A stretch of 37,915 bases of DNA from Candidatus Melainabacteria bacterium. GTDB taxonomy: Bacteria; Cyanobacteriota; Vampirovibrionia; Obscuribacterales; Obscuribacteraceae. The DNA lies in contig DTSE01000063.1 of NCBI GenBank assembly GCA_012965515.1, positions 1 to 37,915 of the forward strand, in the 5' to 3' direction. Numbering within the stretch: the first letter of the stretch is position 1; each line of letters opens with the position of its first letter. Shown here one piece after another: positions 24,042 through 31,200 of the stretch. A program made the translations under genes and the position numbers. The notes under the pieces are model-generated. The model ran no database searches. It had not been told where the DNA came from and was given only the letters and a program-made list of their open reading frames with translations.

Positions 24042-25076
24042 ATGCAATACGACGCGGTGCTAGTCATCTCCTTCGGTGGACCTGAAGGAAAAGATGATGT
24101 AATGCCATTCTTGCAGAACGTCTTGCGCGGCAAGAACGTTCCGGAAAAACGCATGAAGGAAGTCGCGCACCACTATGAGCTGTTTGGCGGAGTCAGTCCA
24201 ATCAATGGGCAAAATCGCCGCCTGATCTCGGCTCTCAAGGAAGAACTTAAGAAGCACAATATTGACCTTCCGGTTTACTGGGGTAATCGCAACTGGCACC
24301 CCATGCTTGCCGACACATTGCGCAAGATGAAGGATGCCGGAGTCAAGAGAGCGATTGCTTTCGTCACCTCTGCATACGGCAGCTACTCCGGATGCCGCCA
24401 GTATCTCGATGACATTGAGCGGGCTCGCGCTGAAGTCGGCGAAGGGGCCCCGGAAGTGGACAAGTTGCGCTTGTTTTACAACCATCCGAAATTTATTGAG
24501 TCAAATGTCGCGCATTTGGTTGAATCGCTTGAGCAAATTCCGGAAGAGCGCAGGAAAAAAGTACATGTGATTTTTACCGCGCATAGCATTCCGAACTCGA
24601 TGGCAGAAAGTTGTGACTACGAAGTCCAGTTGCTCGAAACATGCAGGCTCGTGGCACTTTCTGCCGGTGTCGCTGATTGGAATCTTGCTTATCAAAGTCG
24701 CAGCGGACCAGCCAGCCAGCCTTGGTTGGAGCCTGACATCCAGGATCACCTGCGCGATGTGGCCCATCGGAAGATTAAAGACGTTGTTGTATTGCCGATT
24801 GGTTTCGTTTCCGACCACATGGAAATCATTTACGACCTCGACACTGAAGCTGCTTCGGTTGCCGGTAAAGTCGGTATCAATTTTGAGCGTTCTTTGACTG
24901 CCGGTACTCATCCTGCTTTCATTTCAATGATCCGCGAGCTCATTGAAGAGCGTCTTCACGATGCGCAAGAGCGCTCATGTCAGGGAACCAGGGGACCGTC
25001 GCCTGACTTCTGCCACCCTGATTGCTGTCCGCGCCCCGTCAGACCACAAGCGACAACATCGACGACATCGGCTTGA
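24042..25076 (+). CDS. hemH: Ferrochelatase
   Basis: A 344-residue ferrochelatase that inserts Fe2+ into a porphyrin at the end of heme synthesis. Visible residues: ISFGGPEG at the N-terminus, catalytic H181 (FTAHSIP), SRSGP (219-223) and E261 (PIGFVSDHMEIIYDLD). The segment TSAYGSYSGCRQY with C118, and a C-terminal tail with C313, C324, C328 and C329 (FCHPDCCP), resemble the actinobacterial-type enzymes. Those carry a [2Fe-2S] cluster with one internal and three C-terminal Cys ligands and often use coproporphyrin III. That cluster and substrate are inferences here. ATG with AAGGA 5-8 nt upstream; no other heme gene is nearby. Confidence 0.97.
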   Translation: MQYDAVLVISFGGPEGKDDVMPFLQNVLRGKNVPEKRMKEVAHHYELFGGVSPINGQNRRLISALKEELKKHNIDLPVYWGNRNWHPMLADTLRKMKDAGVKRAIAFVTSAYGSYSGCRQYLDDIERARAEVGEGAPEVDKLRLFYNHPKFIESNVAHLVESLEQIPEERRKKVHVIFTAHSIPNSMAESCDYEVQLLETCRLVALSAGVADWNLAYQSRSGPASQPWLEPDIQDHLRDVAHRKIKDVVVLPIGFVSDHMEIIYDLDTEAASVAGKVGINFERSLTAGTHPAFISMIRELIEERLHDAQERSCQGTRGPSPDFCHPDCCPRPVRPQATTSTTSA

Positions 25077-25143
25077 CAAGCGCGCTTTTCGGCGCTGTAC
25101 GTGATACCTTTTTGGACGGTAAATAGCGCCCAGAGGTGAGATC

Positions 25144-25977
25144 ATGTCCCGCATTCAAACTGCAACGACTGCGCTTTTGACCCTGTGCATGGCATTCGGT
25201 CAGCTGTGCGCATCACCTTCTAATGCAGCCGAGTCGAAAGACCCCAAGATCTACGCACACAGAGGCGGAGCGAAGTGGGCGCCTGAAAACACCATGGCGG
25301 CGTTTCGCAAGTGCAAAGAGAATGGCGTCTATGGCATCGAATTGGATATACAGCGCTGCAAGACCGGCGAGCTTGTCGTGATTCACGACGAAGATTTAAA
25401 GCGCACCACTAATGGTACCGGTCTGATCAAAGACACCAGTTATGCTGATCTGAGCAAATTAGATGCGGGCAGTTGGTTTGGCGAAGAGTTTAAGAACGAG
25501 CGCGTGCCCCTCCTGTCTGATGTGTTGAAACTGCTGGACGGCAAAGTCGTCCTCAACATCGAGATAAAGAACACACCTGTTAGTTATCCATGTATTGAAG
25601 ACGATTTGCTGAAAGTTTTGGCTGATTACAAGTATCCTGACACCATAATCGTCAGTTCTTTCGACCATGAAGTGCTCAAGCGTTTGCATGCGAAGAGTTC
25701 CAAATATGCGATTGCGCTATTGGGCGACCCGATTATTTACGATGTGGGTCAATACGCAAAACAAGTAGGTGCAACAGCCTGGCATCCGTATTTTGGCAGT
25801 ATGCGTAAAGATGTTATCGATACTGCTCATGATGCTTCGTTGAAAGTCAATGTTTGGACGCCTAACAAGAAGCCCGAATGGGAAGAGCTGATTTCACAAG
25901 GCGTGGATGGAATAGTTACAGACGATCCAAAGGCTTTGAGTGAATTTCTGGGGCGTCGAGAAAAGAAACAAAAATAG
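25144..25977 (+). CDS. Secreted glycerophosphodiester phosphodiesterase
   Basis: A 277-residue GDPD-family TIM-barrel enzyme with a signal peptide (about 1-29, ending SPSNAAES). It hydrolyses glycerophosphodiesters to glycerol-3-phosphate and an alcohol. Key residues: H39-R40 (YAHRGG), PENT (47-50), E66 and D68 (GIELDIQ), H81-D82 (VIHDED), then NIEIKN and the C-terminal NVWTPN/GVDGIVTDDP. Export suggests scavenging of phospholipid-derived diesters outside the cytoplasm. The ATG is preceded by GAGGTGAGATC, giving a good ribosome site. It is 67 nt downstream of hemH on the same strand. Confidence 0.95.
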   Translation: MSRIQTATTALLTLCMAFGQLCASPSNAAESKDPKIYAHRGGAKWAPENTMAAFRKCKENGVYGIELDIQRCKTGELVVIHDEDLKRTTNGTGLIKDTSYADLSKLDAGSWFGEEFKNERVPLLSDVLKLLDGKVVLNIEIKNTPVSYPCIEDDLLKVLADYKYPDTIIVSSFDHEVLKRLHAKSSKYAIALLGDPIIYDVGQYAKQVGATAWHPYFGSMRKDVIDTAHDASLKVNVWTPNKKPEWEELISQGVDGIVTDDPKALSEFLGRREKKQK

Positions 25978-26019
25978 GGAAAAGTTTGATTGAATGTTAT
26001 TACGTCTAGGCGAGGGGTT

Positions 26020-27399
26020 ATGAGTTTTAAACGCACTGCAATTAGTCTGAGCATTCTGGGGTTTTTAGCTATAGCACCGGCATTTGCCGATGGCGAGAAT
26101 CCCAAATTCGAGAAGGCGAAAGCCACCGCGCAGGCTGCAACTGATGCCGGGGAATGGAAGAAGGCTGAAACAGGCTGGGGCAAGTGTCTTGATGCGTTAG
26201 AAGCTGTAGGAGAAGCACCTGCTGATGCGAATCTGGAACTGACCCTGAAGCGTCTCGCTCAAGCCTGCCGTCAATGCGGTGACTATGGTGACGGCATGGC
26301 TTATTTGCAGCGTGCAATTGATACTGCTGCAAAGTGCAGTATTTCCGATCCTGATTTGCAGGTTGAAGCCAATGAGCTTGGCAAATTCTGCCGAGTCATC
26401 GAACCGAGCAAACTTGGCAAAGATGCTGAAAAGCTGATTCGCGACAATAAAGCGACAATCATTGTTGTGAAGGACAAAGATGAAGGCAACTTTATTGTCA
26501 CTGTGACGATCCCTAATCGCATCGAGAACAACACCGGCGACGATAAAGTTGATCAGATCGCTATGGAAAAGCTGGTCACGTTGAATCTCAACGAAGGCAC
26601 AGACGGAACGGTTGCCGCGACCAACATCAAGGGTTTCAAGATTCACGTTGTCGAAAAGAAAATGTGGGTCAATTTGCTTGCCGCTAAGTTCGCCAAGCCC
26701 AACGAGACTGGCTCGCGCGATGTAGCCATCACTGCAGGCAAAATGGGCGTGACCAAAACAGTAACTCAATCGGTCGATGCGAATTTCTATCAGCCGGTTG
26801 CCGCATTCGTAGAAGAGACCAAGCTCTTCGGCACGCCGACTGATATTGCGACTGGTGCAACCCCGGCTACATCCACGACTGCAACCAGCACAACGACGAC
26901 AAGCACAGGTAGCACCACTTCTGTTCCTGACGGCAGTTCTACGCCTGTGAGCACGTCAACGACAACGACTACGAGTGCATCAGAGATTAGTGTTCCGGCA
27001 ACTACCAGCGCACCGGCATCAACAACCTCGACCACGTCGACAACAACTACGACTTCTACGTCTACGTCTACGTCTACTTCTACCCCTACAACTGAGTCTT
27101 CGGCGAGTTCTTCCACGTCCAGTACTTCGACTACACCGGTTGATGCGGCGCCGGCGAAGACAACGGAAATTGAAACCACCACAGTGATCGATTTCAGCGA
27201 ACAGAAGAAAACCGAAGAGGCTCCCAAGGTGGAAGAGCCCAAGCAGCAGAGCGCTCCATCGGTTCAAAAGGAAGCTAACGGCTCGTCAACAGCGACTTCA
27301 TCGTCTGCATCTACCAAGAAGCATCATGATGATGACGAAGATGATGATGACGATGATGACGACAAGGACAAAAAGAAGCGCGACCGCGACGACGACTAA
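26020..27399 (+). CDS. Secreted protein with helical-repeat start, Thr/Ser-rich region and Asp-rich tail
   Basis: 459 residues from the ATG at 26020, where AGGGG is close upstream. A signal peptide (SLSILGFLAIAPAFADG) is followed by a TPR-like helical region (25-125), a folded region (about 130-265) with VTVTIPNRIENN, and about 120 residues made largely of Thr, Ser, Ala and Pro. Then comes a Glu/Lys segment and a C-terminal acid tail (KKHHDDDEDDDDDDDD, then KDKKKRDRDDD). The Thr/Ser stretch contains runs of ACGTCT hexanucleotide repeats near 27055-27085. A surface or envelope role is plausible, with the acidic tail perhaps binding cations; no family recognised. Confidence 0.85.
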   Translation: MSFKRTAISLSILGFLAIAPAFADGENPKFEKAKATAQAATDAGEWKKAETGWGKCLDALEAVGEAPADANLELTLKRLAQACRQCGDYGDGMAYLQRAIDTAAKCSISDPDLQVEANELGKFCRVIEPSKLGKDAEKLIRDNKATIIVVKDKDEGNFIVTVTIPNRIENNTGDDKVDQIAMEKLVTLNLNEGTDGTVAATNIKGFKIHVVEKKMWVNLLAAKFAKPNETGSRDVAITAGKMGVTKTVTQSVDANFYQPVAAFVEETKLFGTPTDIATGATPATSTTATSTTTTSTGSTTSVPDGSSTPVSTSTTTTTSASEISVPATTSAPASTTSTTSTTTTTSTSTSTSTSTPTTESSASSSTSSTSTTPVDAAPAKTTEIETTTVIDFSEQKKTEEAPKVEEPKQQSAPSVQKEANGSSTATSSSASTKKHHDDDEDDDDDDDDKDKKKRDRDDD

Positions 27400-27451
27400 G
27401 AGTCACGCACTGATTTAGTTTGACGCGGAACTGCTGTTAAGCACTAACTAA

Positions 27452-27477
27452 AAAAGGGGCTCGAGAGAGCCCCTTTT
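27452..27477. terminator. Strong rho-independent terminator (bidirectional)
   Basis: AAAAGGGGCTC (27452-27462), loop GAGA and GAGCCCCTTTT (27467-27477) form a perfect 11-bp stem with U tracts on both strands. It ends the Thr/Ser-rich gene on the plus strand and can also end the minus-strand gene at 27562. Confidence 0.92.
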
Positions 27478-27523
27478 GAATGAGTGTTTTCGCTTCCCGT
27501 TGCCGCGCAGTCTATGCGCCTAA

Positions 27524-27565
27524 GGCTATTTGCTTCAGGCTGTTCGCTTCAGGCTATTCGCTTAC
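27524..27565. repeat. Three 14-bp direct repeats
   Basis: Three tandem imperfect copies of GGCTATTCGCTTCA (27524, 27538 and 27552). They run up to and over the stop codon of the minus-strand gene at 27562, so they lie in its 3' region. Confidence 0.75.
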
Positions 27566-27942
27566 TGTCCTTGCGGTTGTGCAAATTTGTTCTGAATTAA
27601 AGTATCCAGACCCTGTTTCAGCATGCCGCCAAATCCACCACCACCCGTTGGGGCACCGGTGATCGGGTTGCCTACGGTTGGTTGTCCACCGAGAGGCATA
27701 GAACTCGAAGGACCGAGCGAAACTTGAATTGCGCGCGGATCTTGCGCAGTCATTTGTCCTTGCGGGCTAACGATTACGAAGAGCGACTGTCCAGTCGAGA
27801 GATTGCTCATCAGGTACTGACCGGCTGGAAGCGTGGAAGTGCCTACGGAAACGAAGTTCGCTGCATACTGCGACCATGCAGCAAGCGGAAAAAACGCGAC
27901 TGCAGCAAAAATGGCGCCGGTTACGAATTGCTTTCTCTTCAT
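27562..27942 (-). CDS. Small secreted protein, unknown function
   Basis: A 126-residue protein with a clear signal peptide (FVTGAIFAAVAFFPLAAWS) and a beta-rich middle (GQYLMSNLSTGQSLFVIVSP, then ITGAPTGGGGFGG). It ends in a short helix (MLKQGLDTLIQNKF) and Gln. The pattern of an export signal followed by a small beta domain about 70 residues long does not match a family I know. The ATG at 27942 is preceded by AGGACC about 9 nt upstream. It shares the terminator at 27452 with the convergent gene. Confidence 0.82.
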   Translation of the reverse strand: MKRKQFVTGAIFAAVAFFPLAAWSQYAANFVSVGTSTLPAGQYLMSNLSTGQSLFVIVSPQGQMTAQDPRAIQVSLGPSSSMPLGGQPTVGNPITGAPTGGGGFGGMLKQGLDTLIQNKFAQPQGQ

Positions 27943-28152
27943 TCCAAAGGTCCTCCCTAGTCGTTACGAACCGCCTATTGTACACGGTACGTATTTAGGG
28001 CGTTTCATAAGTGAGATGCGTCCTAATTCTCAAGGGCGCCGAGATCATCTCCAGGATTGTCCGCCTTTTAAGTCTGGGGTTAACCCGGGCCGTTTTCGAA
28101 CAGGCGCTCACCATAATTGCATTCATGTGGCGACCAACCTTGTGAGGAATCT

Positions 28153-29409
28153 ATGTCCCGTCGAGCGAGCGATACCTTGGCTCTAATAGCAGTTTTTACA
28201 GGCACAATAGCCAGCCTGCCGGCTCTTGCGCAATCCGATGGTTCCAAAAGAACGGTCGAAATGCGGGATATGAGCAAAGGGCGGATCGAGATGCCGTTAA
28301 AGGGTTTGTTTCTCGACAGGTTCAAAGCTCCCGTGTCTAAGCTCGAACCAGCGGTAACCGCAAAGTCAGTTTCAACTCCTGCCAAGGAAGTTTCAACTCC
28401 AGCTAAGGAAGTTTCATCTCCGGCTAAGGACGTGCCCGCTCGCGCTCACAAGCCTGCATTGAAACCACAGCAAGAGAAGGTTGCACCCGGAAAAGTGCAT
28501 TGGCACAGAGCGATTCAGACTGCCATGGATGCTTCTAAGCAATCCGGCAAACCAGTTTTACTCTTTCAAATGATGGGACACTTAGATGACCGTTTTTGTT
28601 GAACGAATGCACGCCTGGCGAGAACCGTGCTGTTCTCGGATGAAAAAGTTGCTAACGACATCAATGATAAGTTCGAGCCCGTCTGGGTGAGCGTGCGCGA
28701 GGTTCCAATAGTCACTATCGATTTCGGCAATGGTCGCAAGTTGACACGAACGTTGCACGGCAATGTTGCGACGTATGTGCTCACCGCCGATGGTACTATT
28801 GTCGATATTCTTCCCGGCTTGTATGAACGTGATGAGTACTTGAAACAGCTGGACAGCTTGTTCTGGGTGCATCACTACCTGCCGAGTACGAGAGATCCGA
28901 AAGCGTTTCTCGCGGATTATCATCATGCGCAATTCGAGTCGATTAAGACCAGCGGGAAGGCAATGGAAGTGCGACCATTTGCCGATATGTCCAAGATTGC
29001 AATTGAGATCAGCATTAAGACTATTCTGCGTCCTCCGGGTTGGCAGTCCGGATTTAGACCGGCATCAAAACCTGCTGAATTGGTAGAGCACCCGGACTTT
29101 TCGAAGCCTGGAGAACTGGCACATTGGCAGAAACTGCATGAAGATACAGAAGTCAATGAAAAGGAGCGTCGCGGTCCTGTGCATGCAATGTTGCTTGCTC
29201 ACCCGGGTGCAAAACCAAACGACGTGACCAAACAGCTTTATCGCGAGGTTCTCCACGCTGATATCGACGACCCATATCTTGGGCTTGGCGAGACACTTTT
29301 TCGAGACTATCCGTTTACCGAAGATATTCCGGCAGAATCTATCAAGACCGCGAGTCCTAAACCTGTGGGGAGATTTGTATCTCACTCACCCAAGGTCGAC
29401 CATCACTAG
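28153..29409 (+). CDS. Secreted thioredoxin-like protein with in-frame UGA; probable selenoprotein
   Basis: One frame from ATG 28153 (GAGGA 4-5 nt upstream) to TAG 29409, interrupted only by TGA at 28600-28602 (codon 150); 418 residues with the UGA read through. A signal peptide ends near SLPALAQS; three VSTPAKE heptads follow, then a thioredoxin-like start (GKPVLLFQMMGHLDDRFC), the UGA directly after C149, then TNARLARTVLFSDEKVANDI and DKFEPVWVSVR. Downstream are RTLHGNVATYVLTADG and VDILPGLYERDEYLKQ, like the cis-Pro/beta half of thioredoxin folds. The second half has no signal peptide and no ribosome site before its first GTG. UGA is an ordinary stop elsewhere (3094, 25076), and a SECIS-like hairpin follows. 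I favour selenocysteine in a Cys-Sec redox centre; a nonsense mutation or read error remains possible. Confidence 0.78.
28369..28431 (+). repeat. Three 21-bp coding repeats
   Basis: Copies at 28369-28389, 28390-28410 and 28411-28431 each encode VS(T/S)PAK(E/D). They form the linker between the signal peptide and the thioredoxin-like domain. Confidence 0.92.
28600..28638 (+). promoter_or_regulatory. UGA codon and candidate bacterial SECIS hairpin
   Basis: After the UGA (28600-28602), 16 nt separate it from a perfect 7-bp stem: CGAGAAC (28619-28625), loop CGTGCT, GTTCTCG (28632-28638). The apical loop begins 23 nt past the UGA, and G is the second loop base. Known bacterial SECIS elements have the apical loop about 16-37 nt past the UGA with a G in its first two positions. 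A competing GCACG/CGTGC pairing exists in the same stretch. Fit to the rule is seen; SelB binding is not proven. Confidence 0.62.
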
Positions 29410-29419
29410 CTAAACTGTT

Positions 29420-29471
29420 CTAAGCCGCTTCTTGATTTTTGAAAACCTTGTATGCTTTGAAAGCGGTTTAG
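29420..29471 (+). promoter_or_regulatory. Long-loop hairpin before CPBP gene
   Basis: CTAAGCCGCTT (29420-29430) pairs with AAGCGGTTTAG (29461-29471), 11 bp with one G-U, around a 30-nt loop. Its 3' arm runs into the AGGA ribosome site of the ATG at 29479, so it could mask that site, or act as a loose terminator of the thioredoxin-like gene. Confidence 0.4.
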
Positions 29472-29478
29472 GAAACTT

Positions 29479-30219
29479 ATGTCAGATTCGCCGGACGAAG
29501 ACAGCAATTCAACCATCGCTGCAGCATTGAAGGAGTATGCTCGGCTGCGCGAGCTTTGGATCATCATTTGCATGATGATCTTGCCCTATTCTGTCATCTG
29601 GTTGGGCATGAACTTCTTCAAGAGCGCCGTTTGGAGCTTGGCTTTGTATCATGTGTTTTGCCTCTTGCCTGGCATTGTTTGGGGCAAAGAAGCGTTTCGT
29701 AAGACTTTGCGCGCACCCAACTATCTTGAATTGCTTGGTCTGATCATTGCCAGTGTTTTGTTTTCCTTAGGGTCGATATTCACTTATAAATATCTCGGTT
29801 CGATGGTGCTTTCCGACACCCATGTTTTCGAATTGATGAAAACGCTCGGGTACACGCGTGAAGTTTTCACACCGCTGTGTATTTATATCGTTGTTGTAAA
29901 TCCAGTGCTGGAAGAGCTTTTCTGGCGTGGTTTCGTGATGAACAAGCTGGATGAACTCTGTCCCGATTTCCCGCATTGCGGTTTGATCTGGTCTTCATTT
30001 GCATATGGAGCGTTTCATTACCCGATCATGCAATTAGTGATGTATCCGGGCTGGGCTGAGTTTGGCACGATCATGCTGATGATCTATGGGGCCGGCCTTG
30101 GCATTTTGTACCGCAAGACAAAGTCCGTGATTGTGCCCGCAATCGCTCATGCGCTGCTTACTGATCTATCGGCCGTACTTTTGATGTTGGAATTGTTCAA
30201 GAAGCTGAATGTGCAATAA
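29479..30219 (+). CDS. CPBP family intramembrane metalloprotease
   Basis: A 246-residue polytopic protein. The CPBP motifs are E145-E146-x3-R150-G (LEELFWRGF), H180 in FAYGAFHYP and H224 in AIAHALLTD. The first motif is canonical; the third has H-x3-T-D rather than H-x3-N. Six or so hydrophobic segments are visible. ATG at 29479 with TAGGA 5-8 nt upstream. It follows the selenoprotein candidate by 69 nt on the same strand; whether it processes it or is only a neighbour is unknown. Less like the 2183 gene outside the motifs. Confidence 0.92.
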   Translation: MSDSPDEDSNSTIAAALKEYARLRELWIIICMMILPYSVIWLGMNFFKSAVWSLALYHVFCLLPGIVWGKEAFRKTLRAPNYLELLGLIIASVLFSLGSIFTYKYLGSMVLSDTHVFELMKTLGYTREVFTPLCIYIVVVNPVLEELFWRGFVMNKLDELCPDFPHCGLIWSSFAYGAFHYPIMQLVMYPGWAEFGTIMLMIYGAGLGILYRKTKSVIVPAIAHALLTDLSAVLLMLELFKKLNVQ

Positions 30220-30242
30220 ATGCCCGGAGAAGTAATCCAGTG

Positions 30243-31028
30243 CTATTGCATCTTCAAGAGTTGGTGTACCACTCCCGCTTCTTCTATTTCTTTCGCCAGT
30301 AAATTAACGTTGTAGAGGCTCTTTCCGAAATCAAGCGCCGTATACATTGGTTTGCTGTAGATGTTTACCACACAAGAGTTTTCAGTCAGTGGATCGACTT
30401 TCATGCCGACCAGTTCGCCCGGGCTGCGACTGGAAGCTGAAGTCTGAGAAATCACAGTGCCTTCGTCTCTGTTTATTGATTCAAGATGCCAACCCTTCTT
30501 AGAGGCGAGAGCCGTGATGCTTAGTTCGATGCCTTCTTTGAGTGGGACGGGAATCTCGACCTTCCGCATTTTGTAGAGCTTGCTGTGCTTGAGTGAAAGC
30601 TCCCTAGCCATGGAAGTTGTTGCAGCTTTGAGAAGCAAGAACATATAGACAGCAGAAAACAAGGCAATCGAACCGGCGAAAGCGATGGACATTTGAATTA
30701 TTGTTCCGAGAGCAATGAAATCACCGCCCAAGGCAATCGCTACGCTCATCATTAGCGCTCCAATCAACAAGCCGGCGGAAACGCCCGCGACGAGTGCTGA
30801 ATGAACGCTGAAAATGATTAGATTTCTCGTGTTTGCAAGCCGAGCATGAGCACGGCGTACCTTCAGCGCCTGAATCTCGCTGCTGAGTTCTTCTTGTTCA
30901 AACTCCGACAGAGCGCCGATTATTCGCGAAATTCTTGTGACCCGACTCTCAATGACGGCGGGAAGTTCTTTCCCGTTATCTGAGCCACCCTCTGAGGCAG
31001 ATTCTCTCTCGATGTTTGATTCAGTCAT
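30243..31028 (-). CDS. Two-TM membrane protein, unknown function
   Basis: A 261-residue protein from the ATG at 31028: an acidic N-terminus, a charged coiled helix (LSEFEQEELSSEIQALKVRR), two long hydrophobic segments (about 85-110 and 120-145) and a C-terminal soluble domain of 110 residues (ELSITALASKKGWHLESI, then VVNIYSKPMYTALDFGKSLY). The frame stays open to a TTG at 31094, but a terminator hairpin occupies 31098-31127, so a start there would lie against the terminator. No clear ribosome site supports either start. No family recognised. It ends 23 nt from the convergent CPBP gene. Confidence 0.75.
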   Translation of the reverse strand: MTESNIERESASEGGSDNGKELPAVIESRVTRISRIIGALSEFEQEELSSEIQALKVRRAHARLANTRNLIIFSVHSALVAGVSAGLLIGALMMSVAIALGGDFIALGTIIQMSIAFAGSIALFSAVYMFLLLKAATTSMARELSLKHSKLYKMRKVEIPVPLKEGIELSITALASKKGWHLESINRDEGTVISQTSASSRSPGELVGMKVDPLTENSCVVNIYSKPMYTALDFGKSLYNVNLLAKEIEEAGVVHQLLKMQ

Positions 31029-31097
31029 TTGAGTTTGGATAGTGGTCGACCCAATAACGAGTGTAACCGAATATCCAAGGTAATTAAACGCCAAATG

Positions 31098-31127
31098 AAA
31101 AGACCGAGCTGTGCGACTCGGTCTTTT
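31098..31127 (-). terminator. Rho-independent terminator of the TPR gene
   Basis: AAAAGACCGAG (31098-31108), an 8-nt loop and CTCGGTCTTTT (31117-31127) make a perfect 11-bp stem with a U tract on the minus strand. It is 74 nt past the stop of the TPR gene at 31201. Confidence 0.93.
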
Positions 31128-31200
31128 GCTGGGGGTCCGATAGGTAGCGGTCGCACCTATCCTTAAACCTTAGTTTTATTAGCGTTTTGCCAGTGTTTTA

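Noticed and set aside
26790-27267. Long minus-strand frames of Val/Asp or Arg/Ser composition
   Set aside because: They are reverse readings of the Thr/Ser-rich coding repeat and have the biased composition that a repeat gives; no start site or domain.
28627-29409. Separate second gene starting at a GTG after the UGA
   Set aside because: No ribosome site, no signal peptide, and the start would be inside the SECIS-like hairpin. The residues between the UGA and this GTG (TNARLART) continue the same fold, so the two parts are better read as one recoded gene.
31029-31094. Extended N-terminus of the two-TM protein from TTG 31094
   Set aside because: A terminator hairpin occupies 31098-31127, so a transcript reading this start would have to begin within it; the ATG at 31028 is more sensible.
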